NCBI RefSeq assembly: GCF_029227915.1
Contig: NC_079884.1
Coordinates: 28,956,001 to 29,020,000, forward strand
DNA length: 64,000 bases
Direction: 5' to 3'
Source of the DNA: Hydractinia symbiolongicarpus
Lineage: Eukaryota; Cnidaria; Hydrozoa; Anthoathecata; Hydractiniidae
Part shown: positions 1-13,384 of the stretch, in pieces
How positions within the stretch are numbered: the first letter of the stretch is position 1
How the letters are laid out: each line of letters opens with the position of its first letter
The notes under the pieces: generated by a model
What the model was told of the DNA's origin: nothing
Seen by the model: only the letters and a program-made list of their open reading frames with translations
The model's database searches: none
Program-made: the position numbers and the translations under genes

Positions 1-7
1 AATACTA

Positions 8-380
8 CATTTCATTGACTTTCTAGCGGTATAAATCCGTTTGAGTTACAACGGTTGCGTCACACATTCGTACCAACATGTATTTAGCGATAGTATTTGG
101 ATATTGCTAGGTTGCATCGCTTTTAACAGTGAAACGATTGACTGTGGGAATTAATTGAACTGATTCTAGAATGTGACCGTATAAATGTGATAAATGAGCC
201 AATTGGTTTCCAAGGAATTTCATTCTTCTTAATTTGACATGATTGCCGGAATTCATCGATTACATTAGCCTCGCTGGTAGCGCTTTATTTAAAAATTTAG
301 ATAAATAAGTCTTTCCTTACTGTGGGACCATTCCTGGCCGTTAGCACGCGCTAAATAAATAAGAACAGTTCCAAAGACTA
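8..380. repeat. Reference monomer (type T), 373 bp
   Basis: First complete monomer, used here to fix phase. It carries tttggatattgctagg near its position 92 and tctagaatgtgaccg near position 165, the marks of type T. Similar T monomers start at 2235, 6683, 16731, 54936, 57902 and 61594. The copies at 2235, 6683, 16731, 57902 and 61594 are 366 bp because 7 bp are missing just before cttaatttgacatg. This copy and 54936 keep the full 373 bp. The seven bases before it (1-7) are the tail of the preceding monomer. Confidence 0.9.
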
Positions 381-3300
381 CATTTCATTGACTTTCTAGC
401 GGTATAAATCCGTTTGAGTTACAACAGTTGCGTCACATATTCGTACCAACATGTATTTAGCGATAGTATTCGGATATTACTAGGTTGTATTGCTTTTAAC
501 ATTGAAACGATTGACTGTGGGAATTAATAGAACTGATTATGGACTGTGACCTTATAAATCTGATAAATGAGCCAATTGATGTCCAAAGAATAACATTCTT
601 CTTAATTTGACATGATTGCTGGAATTCAGCGATTACATTAGGCTCTGTGGTAGCGCTTTATTTAAAAATTTAGATAAACAAGTCTTTCCTTGCTGTGGGA
701 CCAATCCTGGCCGTTAGCATGCGCTGAATAAATAGGAACAGTTCCAAAGACTGCATTTCATTGACTTTCTACCGGTGTCAATCCGTTTGAGTTACAACGG
801 TTGCGTTACATATTCGTACCAAAATGTATTTAGTGATTTTCTTCCGATATTAATAAGTTGTATTGCTTTTAACAGTGAAATGATTGACTGTGGGAATTAA
901 TAGAACTGATTCTGGACTTTGACTTTATAAATATGATAAATGAGCCAATTGGTCTCCAAGGAATAACATTCTTCTTAATTTGACATGGTTGCCGGAATTC
1001 ATCGATTACATTAGGCTCTGTGGTATCGTTTTATTTAAAAATTTAGATAAATAAGTCTTTTCTTACTGTGGGACCAACCCTGGCCGTTAGCACGCAGTGA
1101 ATAAATAGGAACAGTTCCAAAGACTACATTTCATTGACTTTCCAGCGGTATAAATCCGTTTGAGTTACAACGGTTGCGTCACACATTCGTATCAACATGT
1201 ATTTTGCGATAGTATTCGGATATTACTAGGTTGCATCGCTTTTAACAGTGAAACGCTTGACTGTGGGACTTAATTGAACTGATTTTGGACTTTGACTTTA
1301 TGAATGTGATAAATGAGCCAGTTTGACTACATGAAATAACATTTTTCTTAATTTGACATGATTGCTGGAACTCAGCGATTACACTGGGCGTTTCATTTAA
1401 AAACTAAGATAAAAAATTCAGTTTTTACAGTGGGACCATTCTTAGCCGTCAGCTCGCGCTGAAGAAATAGAGACAGTTTCAAAAACTGCATTTCATTGAC
1501 TTTCTAGCGGTATAAATCCGTTTGAGTTACAACGGTTGCGTCATATATTCGTACCAACATGTATTTTGCGATAGTATTCGGATATTACTAGGTTCTATTG
1601 CATTTATCATTGAAACGATTGACTGTGGGAATTAATAGAACTGATTATGGACTGTAACCTTATAAATGTGATAAATGAGCCAATTGATGTCCAAAGAATA
1701 ACATTCTTCTTAATTTGACATGATTGCTGGAATTCAGCGATTACATTAGGCTCTGTGGTAGCGCTTTATTTAAAAATTTAGATAAAAAAGTCTTTCCTTG
1801 CTGTGGGACCAATCCTGGCCCTTAGCACGCGCTGAATAAATAGGAACAGTTCCAAAGACTGCATTTCATTGACTTTCTATCGGTATAAGTCCGTCTGAGT
1901 TACAACGGTTCTGTCTTATATTCGTACCAACATGTATTTAGTGATTTTCTTCCGATATTACTAAGTTGTATTGCTTCTAACAGTGAAAGGATTGACTGTG
2001 TGAATAAATAGAACTGTTTCTGGACTGTGACCTTATAAATGTGATAAATGAGCCAATTGGTCTCCAAGGAATTACATTCTTCTTAATTTGACATGATTGC
2101 CGGAATTCATCGATTACATTAGGCTCTGTGGTAGCGCTTTATTTAAAAATTTAGACAAATAAGTCTTTTCTTACTGTGGGACCAATCCTGGCCGTTAGCG
2201 CGCGCTGAATAAATAGGAACAGTTTCAAATACTACATTTCATTGACTTTCTAGCGGTATAAATCCGTTTGAGTTACAACGGTTGCGTCACACATTCGTAC
2301 CAACATGTATTTAGCGATAGTATTTGGATATTGCTAGGTTGCATCGCTTTTAACAGTTAAACGATTGACTGTGGGAATTAATTGAACTGATTCTAGAATG
2401 TGACCGTATAAATGTGATAAATGAGCCAATTGGTTTCCAAGGAATAACTTAATTTGACATGATTGCTGGAATTCAGGGATTACATTAGCCTCGCTGGTAG
2501 CGCTTTATTTAAAAATTTAGATAAATAAGTCTTTCCTTACTGTGGGACCAATCCTGGCCGATAGCACGCGCTGAATAAATAGGAACAGTTCCAAAGATAA
2601 CATTTCATTGACTTTCTAGCGGTATAAATCCGTTTGAGTTACAACGGTTGCGTCACATATTCGTACCAACATGTATTTAGCGATAGTGTTCGGATATTAC
2701 TAGGTTGTATTGCATTTAACATTGAAGCGATTGACTATGGGAATTAATAGAACTGATTCTGGACTGTGACGTTATAAATGTGATAAATGAGCCAATTGGT
2801 GTCCAAAGAATAACATTCTTCTTAATTTGACATGATTGCTGGAATTCAGCGATTACATTAGGCTCTGTGGTAGCGCTTTATTTAAAATTTAGATAAACAA
2901 GTCTTTCCTTGCTGTGGGACCAATCCTGGCCGTTAGCACGCGCTGAATAAATAGGAACAGTTCAAAAGACTGCATTTCATTGACTTTCTACCGGTGTCAA
3001 TCCGTTTGAGTTACAACGGTTGCGTCACATATTCGTACCAACATGTATTTAGTGATTTTCTTCCGATATTACTAAGTTGTATTGCTTTTAACATTGAAAC
3101 GATTGACTGTGGGAATTAATAGAACTGATTATGGACTGTGACCTTATAAATGTGATAAATGAGCCAATTGATGTCCAAAGAATAACATTCTTCTTAATTT
3201 GACATGATTGCTGGAATTCAGCGATTACATTAGGCTCTGTGGTAGCGTTTTATTTAAAAATTTAGATAAAAAAGTCTTTCCTTGCTGTGGGACCAATCCT

Positions 3301-6300
3301 GGCCGTTAGCACGCGCTGAATAAATAGGAACAGTTCCAAAGACTGCATTTCATTGACTTTCTCGCGGTATAAGTCCGTTTGAGTTACAACGGTTCTGTCT
3401 TATATTCGTACCAACATGTATTTAGCGATAGTATTCGGATATTACTAGGTTGCATCGCTTTTAACAGTGAAACGCTTGACTGTGGGACTTAAATGAACTG
3501 ATTTTGGACTTTGACCTTGTAAATGTGATAAATAAGCCAGTTTGACTACAAGAAATAACATTTTTCTTAATTTGACATGATTGGTGGAACTCAGCGATTA
3601 CACTGGGCACTGTGGTAGCGCTTTATTAAAAAATTAAGATAAAAAAGTCATTTTTTACTGTGGGACCAATCCTAGCCGTTATCTCGCGCTGAAGAAATAG
3701 AGACAGTTTCAAATACTAAATTTCATTGACTTTCTAACGCTGTCAATCCGTTTGAGTTACAACGGTTGCGTTACATATTCGTACCAACATGTATTTAGTA
3801 ATTTTCTTCCAATATTACTAAGTTGTATCAGTGTTAACAGTGAAACGATTGTTTGTGGGAATTAATTGAACTTATTCTGGGCAGTGACCTTATAAATGTG
3901 ATAAATGAGCCAATTGGACTACAAGAACTAAAAGTCTTCTTAATTTGACATGATTGCTGGAACTCAGCGATTACATTAGGCTCTGTGGTAGCGCTTTATT
4001 TAAAATTTAGATAAACAAGTCTTTCCTTGCTGTGGGACCAATCCTGGCCGTTAGCACGCGCTGAATAAATAGGAACAGTTCAAAAGACTGCATTTCATTG
4101 ACTTTCTACCGGTGTCAATCCGTTTGAGTTACAACGGTTGCGTTACATATTCGTACCAACATGTATTTAGTGATTTTCTTCCGATATTACTAAGTTGTAT
4201 TGCTTTTAACAGTGAAATGATTGACTGTGGGAATTAATTGAACTGATTTTGGACTTTGACTTTATGAATGTGATAAATGAGCCAATTGGTCTCCAAGGAA
4301 TTACATTCTTCTTAATTTGACATGATTGCCGGAATTCATCGATTACATTAGCCTCGCTGGTAGCGCTTTATTTAAATATTTAGATAAAAAAGTCTTTCCT
4401 TGCTGTGGGACCAATCCTGGCCGTTAGCACGCGCTGAATAAATAGGAACAGTTCCAAAGACTGCATTTCATTGACTTTCTCGCGGTATAAGTCCGTTTGA
4501 GTTACAACGGTTCTGTCTTATATTCGTACCAACATGTATTTAGCGATAGTATTCGGATATTACTAGGTTGCATCGCTTTTAACAGTGAAACGCTTGACTG
4601 TGGGACTTAAATGAACTGATTTTGGACTTTGACCTTGTAAATGTGATAAATAAGCCAGTTTGACTACAAGAAATAACATTTTTCTTAATTTGACATGATT
4701 GCTGGAACTCAGCGATTACACTGGGCACTGTGGTAGCGCTTTATTAAAAAATTAAGATAAACAAGTCATTTTTTACTGTGGGACCAATCCTGGCCGTTAG
4801 CACGCACTGAATAAATAGGAACAGTTCCAAAGACTACATTTCATTGACTTTCTAGCGGTATAAATCCGTTTGAGTTACAACGGTTGCGTCACACATTCGT
4901 ATCAACATGTATTTTGCGATAGTATTCGGATATTACTAGGTTGCATCGCTTTTAACAGTGAAACGCTTGACTGTGGGACTTAATTGAACTGATTTTGGAC
5001 TTTGACTTTATGAATGTGATAAATGAGCCAGTTTGACTACATGAAATAACATTTTTCTTAATTTCACATGATTGCTGGAACTCAGCGATTACACTGGGCG
5101 TTTCATTTAAAAACTAAGATAAAAAATTCAGTTTTTACAGTGGGACCATTCTTAGCCGTCAGCTTGCGCTGAAGAAATAGAGACAGTTTCAAAAACTACA
5201 TTTCATTTACTTTCTAACGGTGTCAATCCGTTTGAGTTACAACGGTTGCGTCACATTTTCGTACCAACATGTATTTAGTAATTTTCTTCCAATATTACTA
5301 AGTTGTATCAGTGTTAACAGTGAAACGATTGTTTGTGGGACTTAATTGAACTTATTCTGGGCAGTGACCTTATAAATGTGATAAATGAGCCAATTGGACT
5401 ACAAGAACTAAAAGTCTTCTTAATTTGACATGATTGCTGGAACTCAACGATTACACTGGGCGCTGTGGTAGAGCTTTATTTAAAAATTTAGATAAATAAG
5501 TTTTTCCTTACTGTGGGACCAATCCTGGCCGTTAGCACGCGCTGAATAAATAGGAACAGTTCCAAAGACTACATTTCATTGACTTTCTAGCGGTATAAAT
5601 CCGTTTGAATTACAACGGTTGCGTAACATATTCGTACCAACATGTACTTAGCGATAGTATTCGGATATTACTAGGTTGCATCGCTTTTAACAGTGAAACG
5701 ATTGACCGTGGGACTTAATTGAACTGATTCTGGACTGTGACCTTATAAATGTGATAAATGAGCCAATTGGACTCCAAGGAATAACATTCTTTTTAATTCG
5801 ACATGATTTCTGGAATTCAGCGAGTTCACTAGGCCCTGTGGTAGCTCTTTTTTTAAAAATTTAGATAAATAAATCATTTTTTACTGAGGGACCAATCCTA
5901 GTCGTTAGTTCGCGCTGAAGAAATACAGACAGTTGCAAAAACTACATTTTATTGACATTCTAACGGGGTCAATCCGTTTGAGTTACAACGGTTCTGTCTT
6001 ATATTCGTACCAACATGTATTTAGCGATAGTATTCGGATATTACTAGGTTGCATCGCTTTTAACAGTGAAACGATTGACTGTGGGAATTAATTGAACTGA
6101 TTCTGGACTTTGACCTTGTAAATGTGATAAATGAGCCAATTGGTTTCCAAGGAATAACTTAATTTGACATGATTGCTGGAATTCAGGGATTACATTAGCC
6201 TCGCTGGTAGCGCTTTATTTAAAAATTTAGATAAATAAGTCTTTCCTTACTGTGGGACCAATCCTGGCCGTTAGCACGCGCTGAATAAATAGGAAAAGTT

Positions 6301-8167
6301 CCAAAGACTACATTTCAGTGACTTTCTAACGGTGTCAATCCGTTTGCGTAACAACGGTTGTGTTACATATTCGTACCAACATGTATTTAGTGATTTTCTT
6401 CCGATATTACTAAGTTGTATTGCTTCTAACAGTGAAAGGATTGACTGTGTGAATAAATAGAACTGTTTCTGGAAGTGACCTTATAAATGTGATAAATGAG
6501 CCAATTGGTCTCCAAGGAATTACATTCTTCTTAATTTGACATGATTGCCGGAATTCATCGATTACATTAGGCTCTGTGGTAGCGCTTTATTTAAAAATTT
6601 AGACAAATAAGTCTTTTCTTACTGTGGGACCAATCCTGGCCGTTAGCACGCGCTGAATAAATAGGAACAGTTTCAAATACTACATTTCATTGACTTTCTA
6701 GCGGTATAAATCCGTTTGAGTTACAACGGTTGCGTCACACATTCGTACCAACATGTATTTAGCGATAGTATTTGGATATTGCTAGGTTGCATCGCTTTTA
6801 ACAGTGAAACGATTGACTGTGGGAATTAATTGAACTGATTCTAGAATGTGACCGTATAAATGTGATAAATGAGCCAATTGGTTTCCAAGGAATAACTTAA
6901 TTTGACATGATTGCTGGAATTCAGGGATTACATTAGCCTCGCTGGTAGCGCTTTATTTAAAAATTTAGATAAATAAGTCTTTCCTTACTGTGGGACCAAT
7001 CCTGGCCGATAGCACGCGCTGAATAAATAGGAACAGTTACAAAGATAACATTTCATTGACTTTCTAGCGGTATAAATCCGTTTGAGTTACAACGGTTGCG
7101 TCACATATTTGTACCAACATGTATTTAGCGATAGTGTTCGGATATTACTAGGCTGTATTGCATTTAACATTGAAGCGATTGACTGTGGGAATTAATAGAA
7201 CTGATTCTGGACTGTGACGTTATAAATGTGATAAATGAGCCAATTGGTGTCCAAAGAATAACATTCTTCTTAATTTGACATGATTGCTGGAATTCAGCGA
7301 TTACATTAGTCTCTGTGGTAGCGCTTTATTTAAAAATTTAGATAAACAAGTCTTTCCTTGCTGTGGGACCAATCCTGGCCGTTAGCAGGCGCTGAATAAA
7401 TAGGAACAGTTCCAAAGACTGCATTTCATTGACTTTCTAGCGGTATAAGTCCGTTTGAGTTACAACGGTTCTGTCTTATATTCGTACCAACATGTATTTA
7501 GCGATAGTATTCTGATATTACTAGGTTGCATCGCTTTTAACAGTGAAACGCTTGACTGTGGGACTTAATTGAACTGATTTTGGACTTTGACCTTGTAAAT
7601 GTGATAAATGAGCCAGTTTGACTACAAGAAATAACATTTTTCTTAATTTGACATGATTGCTGGAACTCAGCGATTACACTGGTCACTGTGGTAGCGCTTT
7701 ATTAAAAAATTAAGATAAACAAGTCATTTTTCACTGTGGGACCAATCCTAGCCGTTAGCTCGCGCTGAAGAAATAGAGACAGTTTCAAATAATAAATTTC
7801 ATTGACTTTCTACCGATGTCAATCCGTTTGAGTTACAACGGTTGCGTTACATATTCGTACCAACATGTATTTAGTGATTTTCTTCCGATATTACTAAGTT
7901 GTATTGCTTTTAACAGTGAAATGATTGACTGTGGGAATTAATTGAACTGATTTTGGACTTTGACTTTATGAATGTGATAAATGAGCCAATTGGTCTCCAA
8001 GGAATTACATTCTTCTTAATTTGACATGATTGCCGGAATTCATCGATTACATTAGGCTCTGTGGTAGCGCTTTATTTAAAAATTTAGATAAATAAATCAT
8101 TTTTTACTGTGGGACCAATGCTAGTCGTTAGTTCGCGCTGAAGAATTACAGACAGTTGCAAAAACTA
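381..8167. repeat. Left zone of diverged monomers in mixed order
   Basis: Monomers start at 381, 754, 1127, 1489, 1862, 2235, 2601, 2973, 3346, 3719, 4091, 4464, 4837, 5199, 5572, 5945, 6311, 6683, 7049, 7422 and 7795. Neighbours differ at many sites and no single higher-order period covers the zone. Short ordered modules do recur. A T-Z pair lies at 2235-2972 and again at 6683-7421, 4448 bp apart. A Q monomer marked tctcgcgg lies at 3346 and 4464. A W monomer (362 bp) lies at 1127 and 4837. The type order T-U-V-W-X-Y-T from 8 to 2235 matches the series in the far-right zone (54936-57902), except that the latter has extra monomers. I see no gene here. Confidence 0.85.
4837..5571. repeat. W-R monomer pair (362 + 373 bp)
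   Basis: W (4837-5198) is 362 bp because 11 bp around ctgtggtagcg are missing after cactgggcg. R (5199-5571) is among the most diverged types: it has cattttcg, tagtaattttcttccaat, gtatcagtgttaac and gattgtttgtggg in place of the usual sequence. The same W-R pair occurs at 59387-60119 and 63079-63811, about 54.5 kb to the right. A related R monomer at 3719 follows a Q monomer instead. Confidence 0.75.
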
Positions 8168-10033
8168 CATTTCATTGACTTTCTAACGGGGTCAATATGT
8201 TTGAGTTACAACGGTTGCGTTACATATTTGTACCAACATGTATTTAGAGGATTTCTTCCGATATTACTAAGTTGTATTGCTTTTAACAGTGAAGCGATTG
8301 ACTGTGGGAATTAATTGAACTGATTCTAGAATGTGACCGTATAAATGTGATAAATGAGCCAATTGGTTTCCAAGGAATAACATTTTTCTTAATTTGACAT
8401 GATTGCTGGAATTCAGGGATTACATTAGCCTCGCTGGTAGCGCTTTAATTTAAAATTTAGATAAATAAGTTTTTCCTTACTGTGGGACCAATCCTGGCCG
8501 TTAGCACGCGCTAAATAAATAGGAACAGTTCCAAAGACTACATTTCATTGACTTTCTAGCGGTATAAATCCGTTTGAGTTACAACGGTTGCGTCACATAT
8601 TCGTACCAACATGTATTTAGCGATAGTATTCGTATATTACTAGGTTGCATCGCTTTTAATAGTGAAACGCTTGACTGTGGGACTTAATTGAACTGATTTT
8701 GGACTTTGACCTTGTAAATGTGATAAATGAGCCAGTTTGACTACAAGAAATAACATTTTTCTTAATTTGACATGATTGCTGGAACTCAGCGATTACACTG
8801 GGCACTGTGGTAGCGCTTTATTAAAAAATTAAGATAAACAAGTCATTTTTTACTGTGGGACCAATCCTAGCCGTTAGCTCGCGCTGAAGAAATTTGAGAC
8901 AGTTTCAAATACTAAATTTCATTGACTTTCTAACGCTGTCAATCCGTTTGAGTTACAACGGTTGCGTTACATATTCGTACCAACATGTATTTAGTGATTT
9001 TCTTCCGATATTACTAAGTTGTATTGCTTTTAACAGTGAAATGATTGACTGTGGGAATTAATAGAACTGATTCTGGAATTTGACTTTATAAATATGATAA
9101 ATGAGCCAATTGGTCTCCAAGAAATAACATTTTTCTTAATTTGACATGATTGCTGGAATTCAGCGATTACATTAGGCTCTGTGGTAGCGCTTTATTTAAA
9201 AATTTAGATAAATAAGTCTTTTCTTACTGTGGGACCAATCCTGGCCGTTAGCACGCGCTGAATTATTAGGAATAGTTTCAAATACTACATTTCATTGACT
9301 TTCTAGAGGCATAATTTCGTTTGAATTACAACGGTTGCGTCACATATTCGTACCAGCATGTATTTAGCGATAGTATTCGGATATTACTAGGTTGTATTGT
9401 ATTTAACATTGAAACGATTGACTGTGGGAATTAATAGAACTGATTATGGACTGTGACCTTATAAATGTGATAAATGAGCCAATTGATGTCCAAAGAATAA
9501 CATTCTTCTTAATTTGACATGATTGCTGGAATTCAGCGATTACATTAGGCTCTGTGGTAGCGCTTTATTTAAGAATTTAGATAAAAAAGTCTTTCCTTGC
9601 TGTGGGACCAATCCTGGCCGTTAGCACGCGCTGAATAAATAGGAACAGTTCCAAAGACTGCATTTCATTGACTTTCTAGCGGTATAAGTCCGTTTGAGTT
9701 ACAACGGTTCTGTCTTATATTCGTACCAACATGTATTTGGCGATAGTATTCGGATATTACTAGGTTGCATCGCTTTTAACAGTGAAACGATTGACCGTGG
9801 GACTTAATTGAACTGATTCTGGACTGTGACCTTTTAAATGTGATAAATGAGCCAATTGGACTCCAAGGAATAACATTCTTCTTAATTCGACATGATTTCT
9901 GGAATTCAGCGAGTACACTAGGTCCTGTGGTAGCTCTTTTTTTAAAAATTTAGATAAATAAATCATTTTTTACTGTGGGACCATACCTAGTCGTTAGTTT
10001 GCGCTGAAGAAATACAGACAGTTGCAAAAACTA
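8168..10033. repeat. Five-monomer unit, 1866 bp, diverged first copy
   Basis: Monomers start at 8168 (P type, with aacggggtc), 8541, 8915, 9288 and 9661. It begins with the same P type as the next two units and has the same five-monomer length, but the inner monomers, especially 9288, are of different types. It is either an older unit or one altered by exchange. Confidence 0.6.
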
Positions 10034-11900
10034 CATTTCATTGACTTTCTAACGGGGTCAATCCGTTTGAGTTACAACGGTTGCGTCACATATTCGTACC
10101 AACATGTATTTAGTGGATTTCTTCCGATATTACTAAGTTGTATTGCTTTTAACAGTGAAACGATTGACTGTGGGAATTATTTGAACTGATTCTAGAATGT
10201 GACCGTATAAATGTGATAAATGAGCCAATTGGTTTCCAAGGAATAACATTTTTCTTAATTTGACATGATTGCTGGAATTCAGGGATTACATTAGCCTCGC
10301 TGGTAGCGCTTTATTTAAAACTTTAGATAAATAAGTCTTTCCTTACTGTGGGACCAATCCTGGCCGTTAGCACGCGCTCAATAAATAGGAACAGTTTTAA
10401 AGACTACATTTCATTGACTTTCTAGCGGTATAAATCCGTTTGAGTTACAACGGTTGCGTCACATATTCGTACCAACATGTATTTAGCGATGGTGTTCGGA
10501 TATTACTAGGTTGTATTGCATTTAACATTGAAGCGATTGACTGTGGGAATTAATAGAACTGATTATGGACTCTAACCTTATAAATGTGATAAATGAGCCA
10601 ATTGATGTCCAAAGAATAATATTCTTCTTAATTTGACATGATTGCTGGAATTCAGCGATTACATTATGGCTCTGTGGTAGCGCTTTATTTAAAAATTTAG
10701 ATAAAAAAAGTATTTCCTTGCTGTGGGACCAATCCTGGCCGTTAGCCCGCGCTGAATAAATAGGAACAATTCCAAAGACTGCATTTCATTGACTTTCTAG
10801 CGGTATAAGTCCGTTTGAGTTACAACGGTTCTGTCTTATATTCGTACCAACATGTATTTAGCGATAGTATTCGGATATTACTAGGTTGCATCGCTTTTAA
10901 CAGTGAAACGCTTGACTGTGGGACTTAATTGAACTGATTTTGGACTTTGACCTTGAAAATGTGATAAATGAGGCAGTTTGACTACAAGAAATAACGTTTT
11001 CCTTAATTTGACATGATTGCTGGAACTCAGCGATTACACTGGGCACTGTGGTAGCGCTTTATTAAAAAATTAAGATAAACAAGTCATTTTTTACTGAGGG
11101 ACCAATCCTAACCGTTAGCTCGCGCTGAAGAAATAGAGACAGTTTCAAATACTAAATTTAATTGACTTTCTAACGCTGTCAATCCGTTTGAGTTACAACG
11201 GTTGCGTTACATATTCGTACCAACATGTATTTAGTGATTTTCTTCCGATATTACTAAGTTGTATTGCTTTTAACAGTGAAAAGATTGACTGTGGGAATTA
11301 ATAGAACTGATTCTGGACTTTGATCTTATAAATATGATAAATGAGCCAATTGGTCTCCAAGGAATAACATTCTTCTTAATTTGACATGATTGCCGGAATT
11401 CATCGATTACATTAGGCTCTGTGGTAGTGTTTTATTTAAAAATTTAGATAAATAAGTCTTTTCTTACTGTGGGACCAATCCTGGCCGTTAGCACGCGCTG
11501 AATAAATAGGAACAGTTCCAAAGACTACATTTCATTGACTTTCTAGCGGTATAAATCCGTTTGAGTTACAACGGTTGCGTCATATATTCGTACCAACATG
11601 TATTTAGCGATAGTATTCGGATATTACTAGGTTGTATTGCATTTAACATTAAAATGATTGACTGTGGGAATTGATAGAACTGATTCTGGACTGTGACCTT
11701 ATAAATGTGATAAATAAGCCAATTGGACTCCAAGGAATAACATTCTTCTTAATTCGACATGATTTCTGGAATTCAGCGAGTACACTAGGTACTGTGGTAG
11801 CTCTTTTTTTAAAAATTTAGATAAATAAATCATTTTTTACTGTGGGACCAATCCTAGTCGTTAGTTTGCGCTGAAGAAATACAGACAGTTGCAAAAACTA
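10034..11900. repeat. Five-monomer higher-order unit, 1867 bp
   Basis: Monomers start at 10034 (P), 10407 (Z/X hybrid with gtgttcgg then tgaagcg), 10782 (Q), 11155 (V, taacgctgtc) and 11528 (ending in the aattcgacatgatttctgg tail). The first three types return in order in the unit starting at 11901, offset by 1865-1867 bp. The 10407 monomer is 375 bp, from an extra t in cattatggctc and one more a in gataaaaaaag. Confidence 0.75.
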
Positions 11901-13018
11901 CATTTTATTGACTTTCTAACGGGGTCAATCCGTTTGAGTTACAACGGTTGCGTCACATATTCGTACCAACATGTATTTAGTGGATTTCTTCCGATATTAC
12001 TAAGTTGTATTGCTTTTAACAGTGAAACGATTGACTGTGGGAATTAATTGAACTGATTCTAGAATGTGACCGTATAAATGTGATAAATGAGCCAATTGGT
12101 TTCCAAGGAATAACATTTTTCTTAATTTGACATGATTGCTGGAATTCAGGGATTACATTAGCCTCGCTGGTAGCGCTTTATTTAAAAATTTAGATAAATA
12201 AGTCTTTCCTTACTGTGGGACCAATCCTGGCCGTTAGCACGCGCTGAATAAATAGGAACAGTTCCAAAGACTGCATTTCAATGACTTTCTGGCGGTATAA
12301 ATCCGTTTGAGTTACAACGGTTGCGTCACATATTCGTACCAACATGTATTTAGCGATAGTGTTCGGATATTACTAGGTTGTATTGCATTTAGCATTGAAG
12401 CGATTGACTGTGGGAATTATTAGAACTGATTATGGACTGTAACCTTATAAATGTGATAAATGAGCCAATTGATGTCCAAAGAATAATATTCTTCTTAATT
12501 TGACATGATTGCTGGAATTCAGCGATTACATTAGGCTCTGTGGTAGCGCTTTATTTAAAAATTCAGATAAAAAAGTCTTTCCATGCTGTGGGACCAATCC
12601 TGGCCGTTAGCACGCCCTGAATAAATAGGAACAGTTCCAAAGACTGCATTTCATTGACTTTTTAGCGGTATAAGTCCGTTTGAGTTACAACGGTTCTGTC
12701 TTATATTCGTACCAACATGTATTTAGCGATAGTATTCGGATATTACTAGGTTGCATCGCTTTTAACAGTGAAACGCTTGACTGTGGGACTTAATTGAACT
12801 GATTTTGGACTTTGACCTTGTAAATGTGATAAATGAGCCGTTTGACTACAAGAAATAACATTTTCCTTAATTTGACATGATTGCTGGAACTCAGCGATTA
12901 CACTGGGCACTGTGGTAGCGCTTTATTAAAAAATTAAGATAAACAAGTCTTTTTTTACTGTGGGACCAATCCTAGCTGTTAGCTCGCGCTGAAGAAATAG
13001 AGACAGTTTCAAATACTA
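11901..13018. repeat. Truncated copy of the 1867-bp unit (three monomers)
   Basis: Monomers at 11901, 12274 and 12647 repeat the P, Z/X and Q order of 10034-11154. The next monomer (13019) begins like the expected V type (taacgctgtc) but changes within about 50 bp to the T type, with tttggatattacta and the 7-bp deletion. The third unit is therefore cut by a join inside 13019-13384. Confidence 0.7.
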
Positions 13019-13384
13019 AATTTCATTAACTTTCTAACGCTGTCAATCCGTTTGAGTTACAACGGTTGTGTCACACATTCGTACCAACATGTATTTAGCG
13101 ATAGTATTTGGATATTACTACGTTGCATCGCTTTTAACAGTGAAACGATTGACTGTGGGAATTAATTGAACTGATTCTAGAATGTGACCGTATAAATGTG
13201 ATAAATGAGCCAATTGGTTTCCAAGGAATAACTTAATTTGACATGATTGCTGGAATTCATGGATTGCATTAGCCTCGCTGGTAGCGCTTTATTTAAAAAT
13301 TTAGATAAATAAGTCCTTCCTTACTGTGGGACCAATCCTGGCCGTTAGCACGCGCTAAATAAATAGGAACAGTTTCAAAGACTA
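13019..13384. repeat. Chimeric V/T monomer, 366 bp
   Basis: It starts as type V (ctaacgctgtcaatccg), then switches to type T (cacacattcg, tttggatatt, ctagaatgtgaccg, ggaataacttaatttg). The switch lies within the shared gtttgagttacaacggttg block, as expected for unequal crossover between two monomers in register. Confidence 0.7.

Noticed and set aside
9760-9966. Minus-strand open frame of 68 codons
   Set aside because: Single occurrence inside a satellite monomer; related monomers carry stops.
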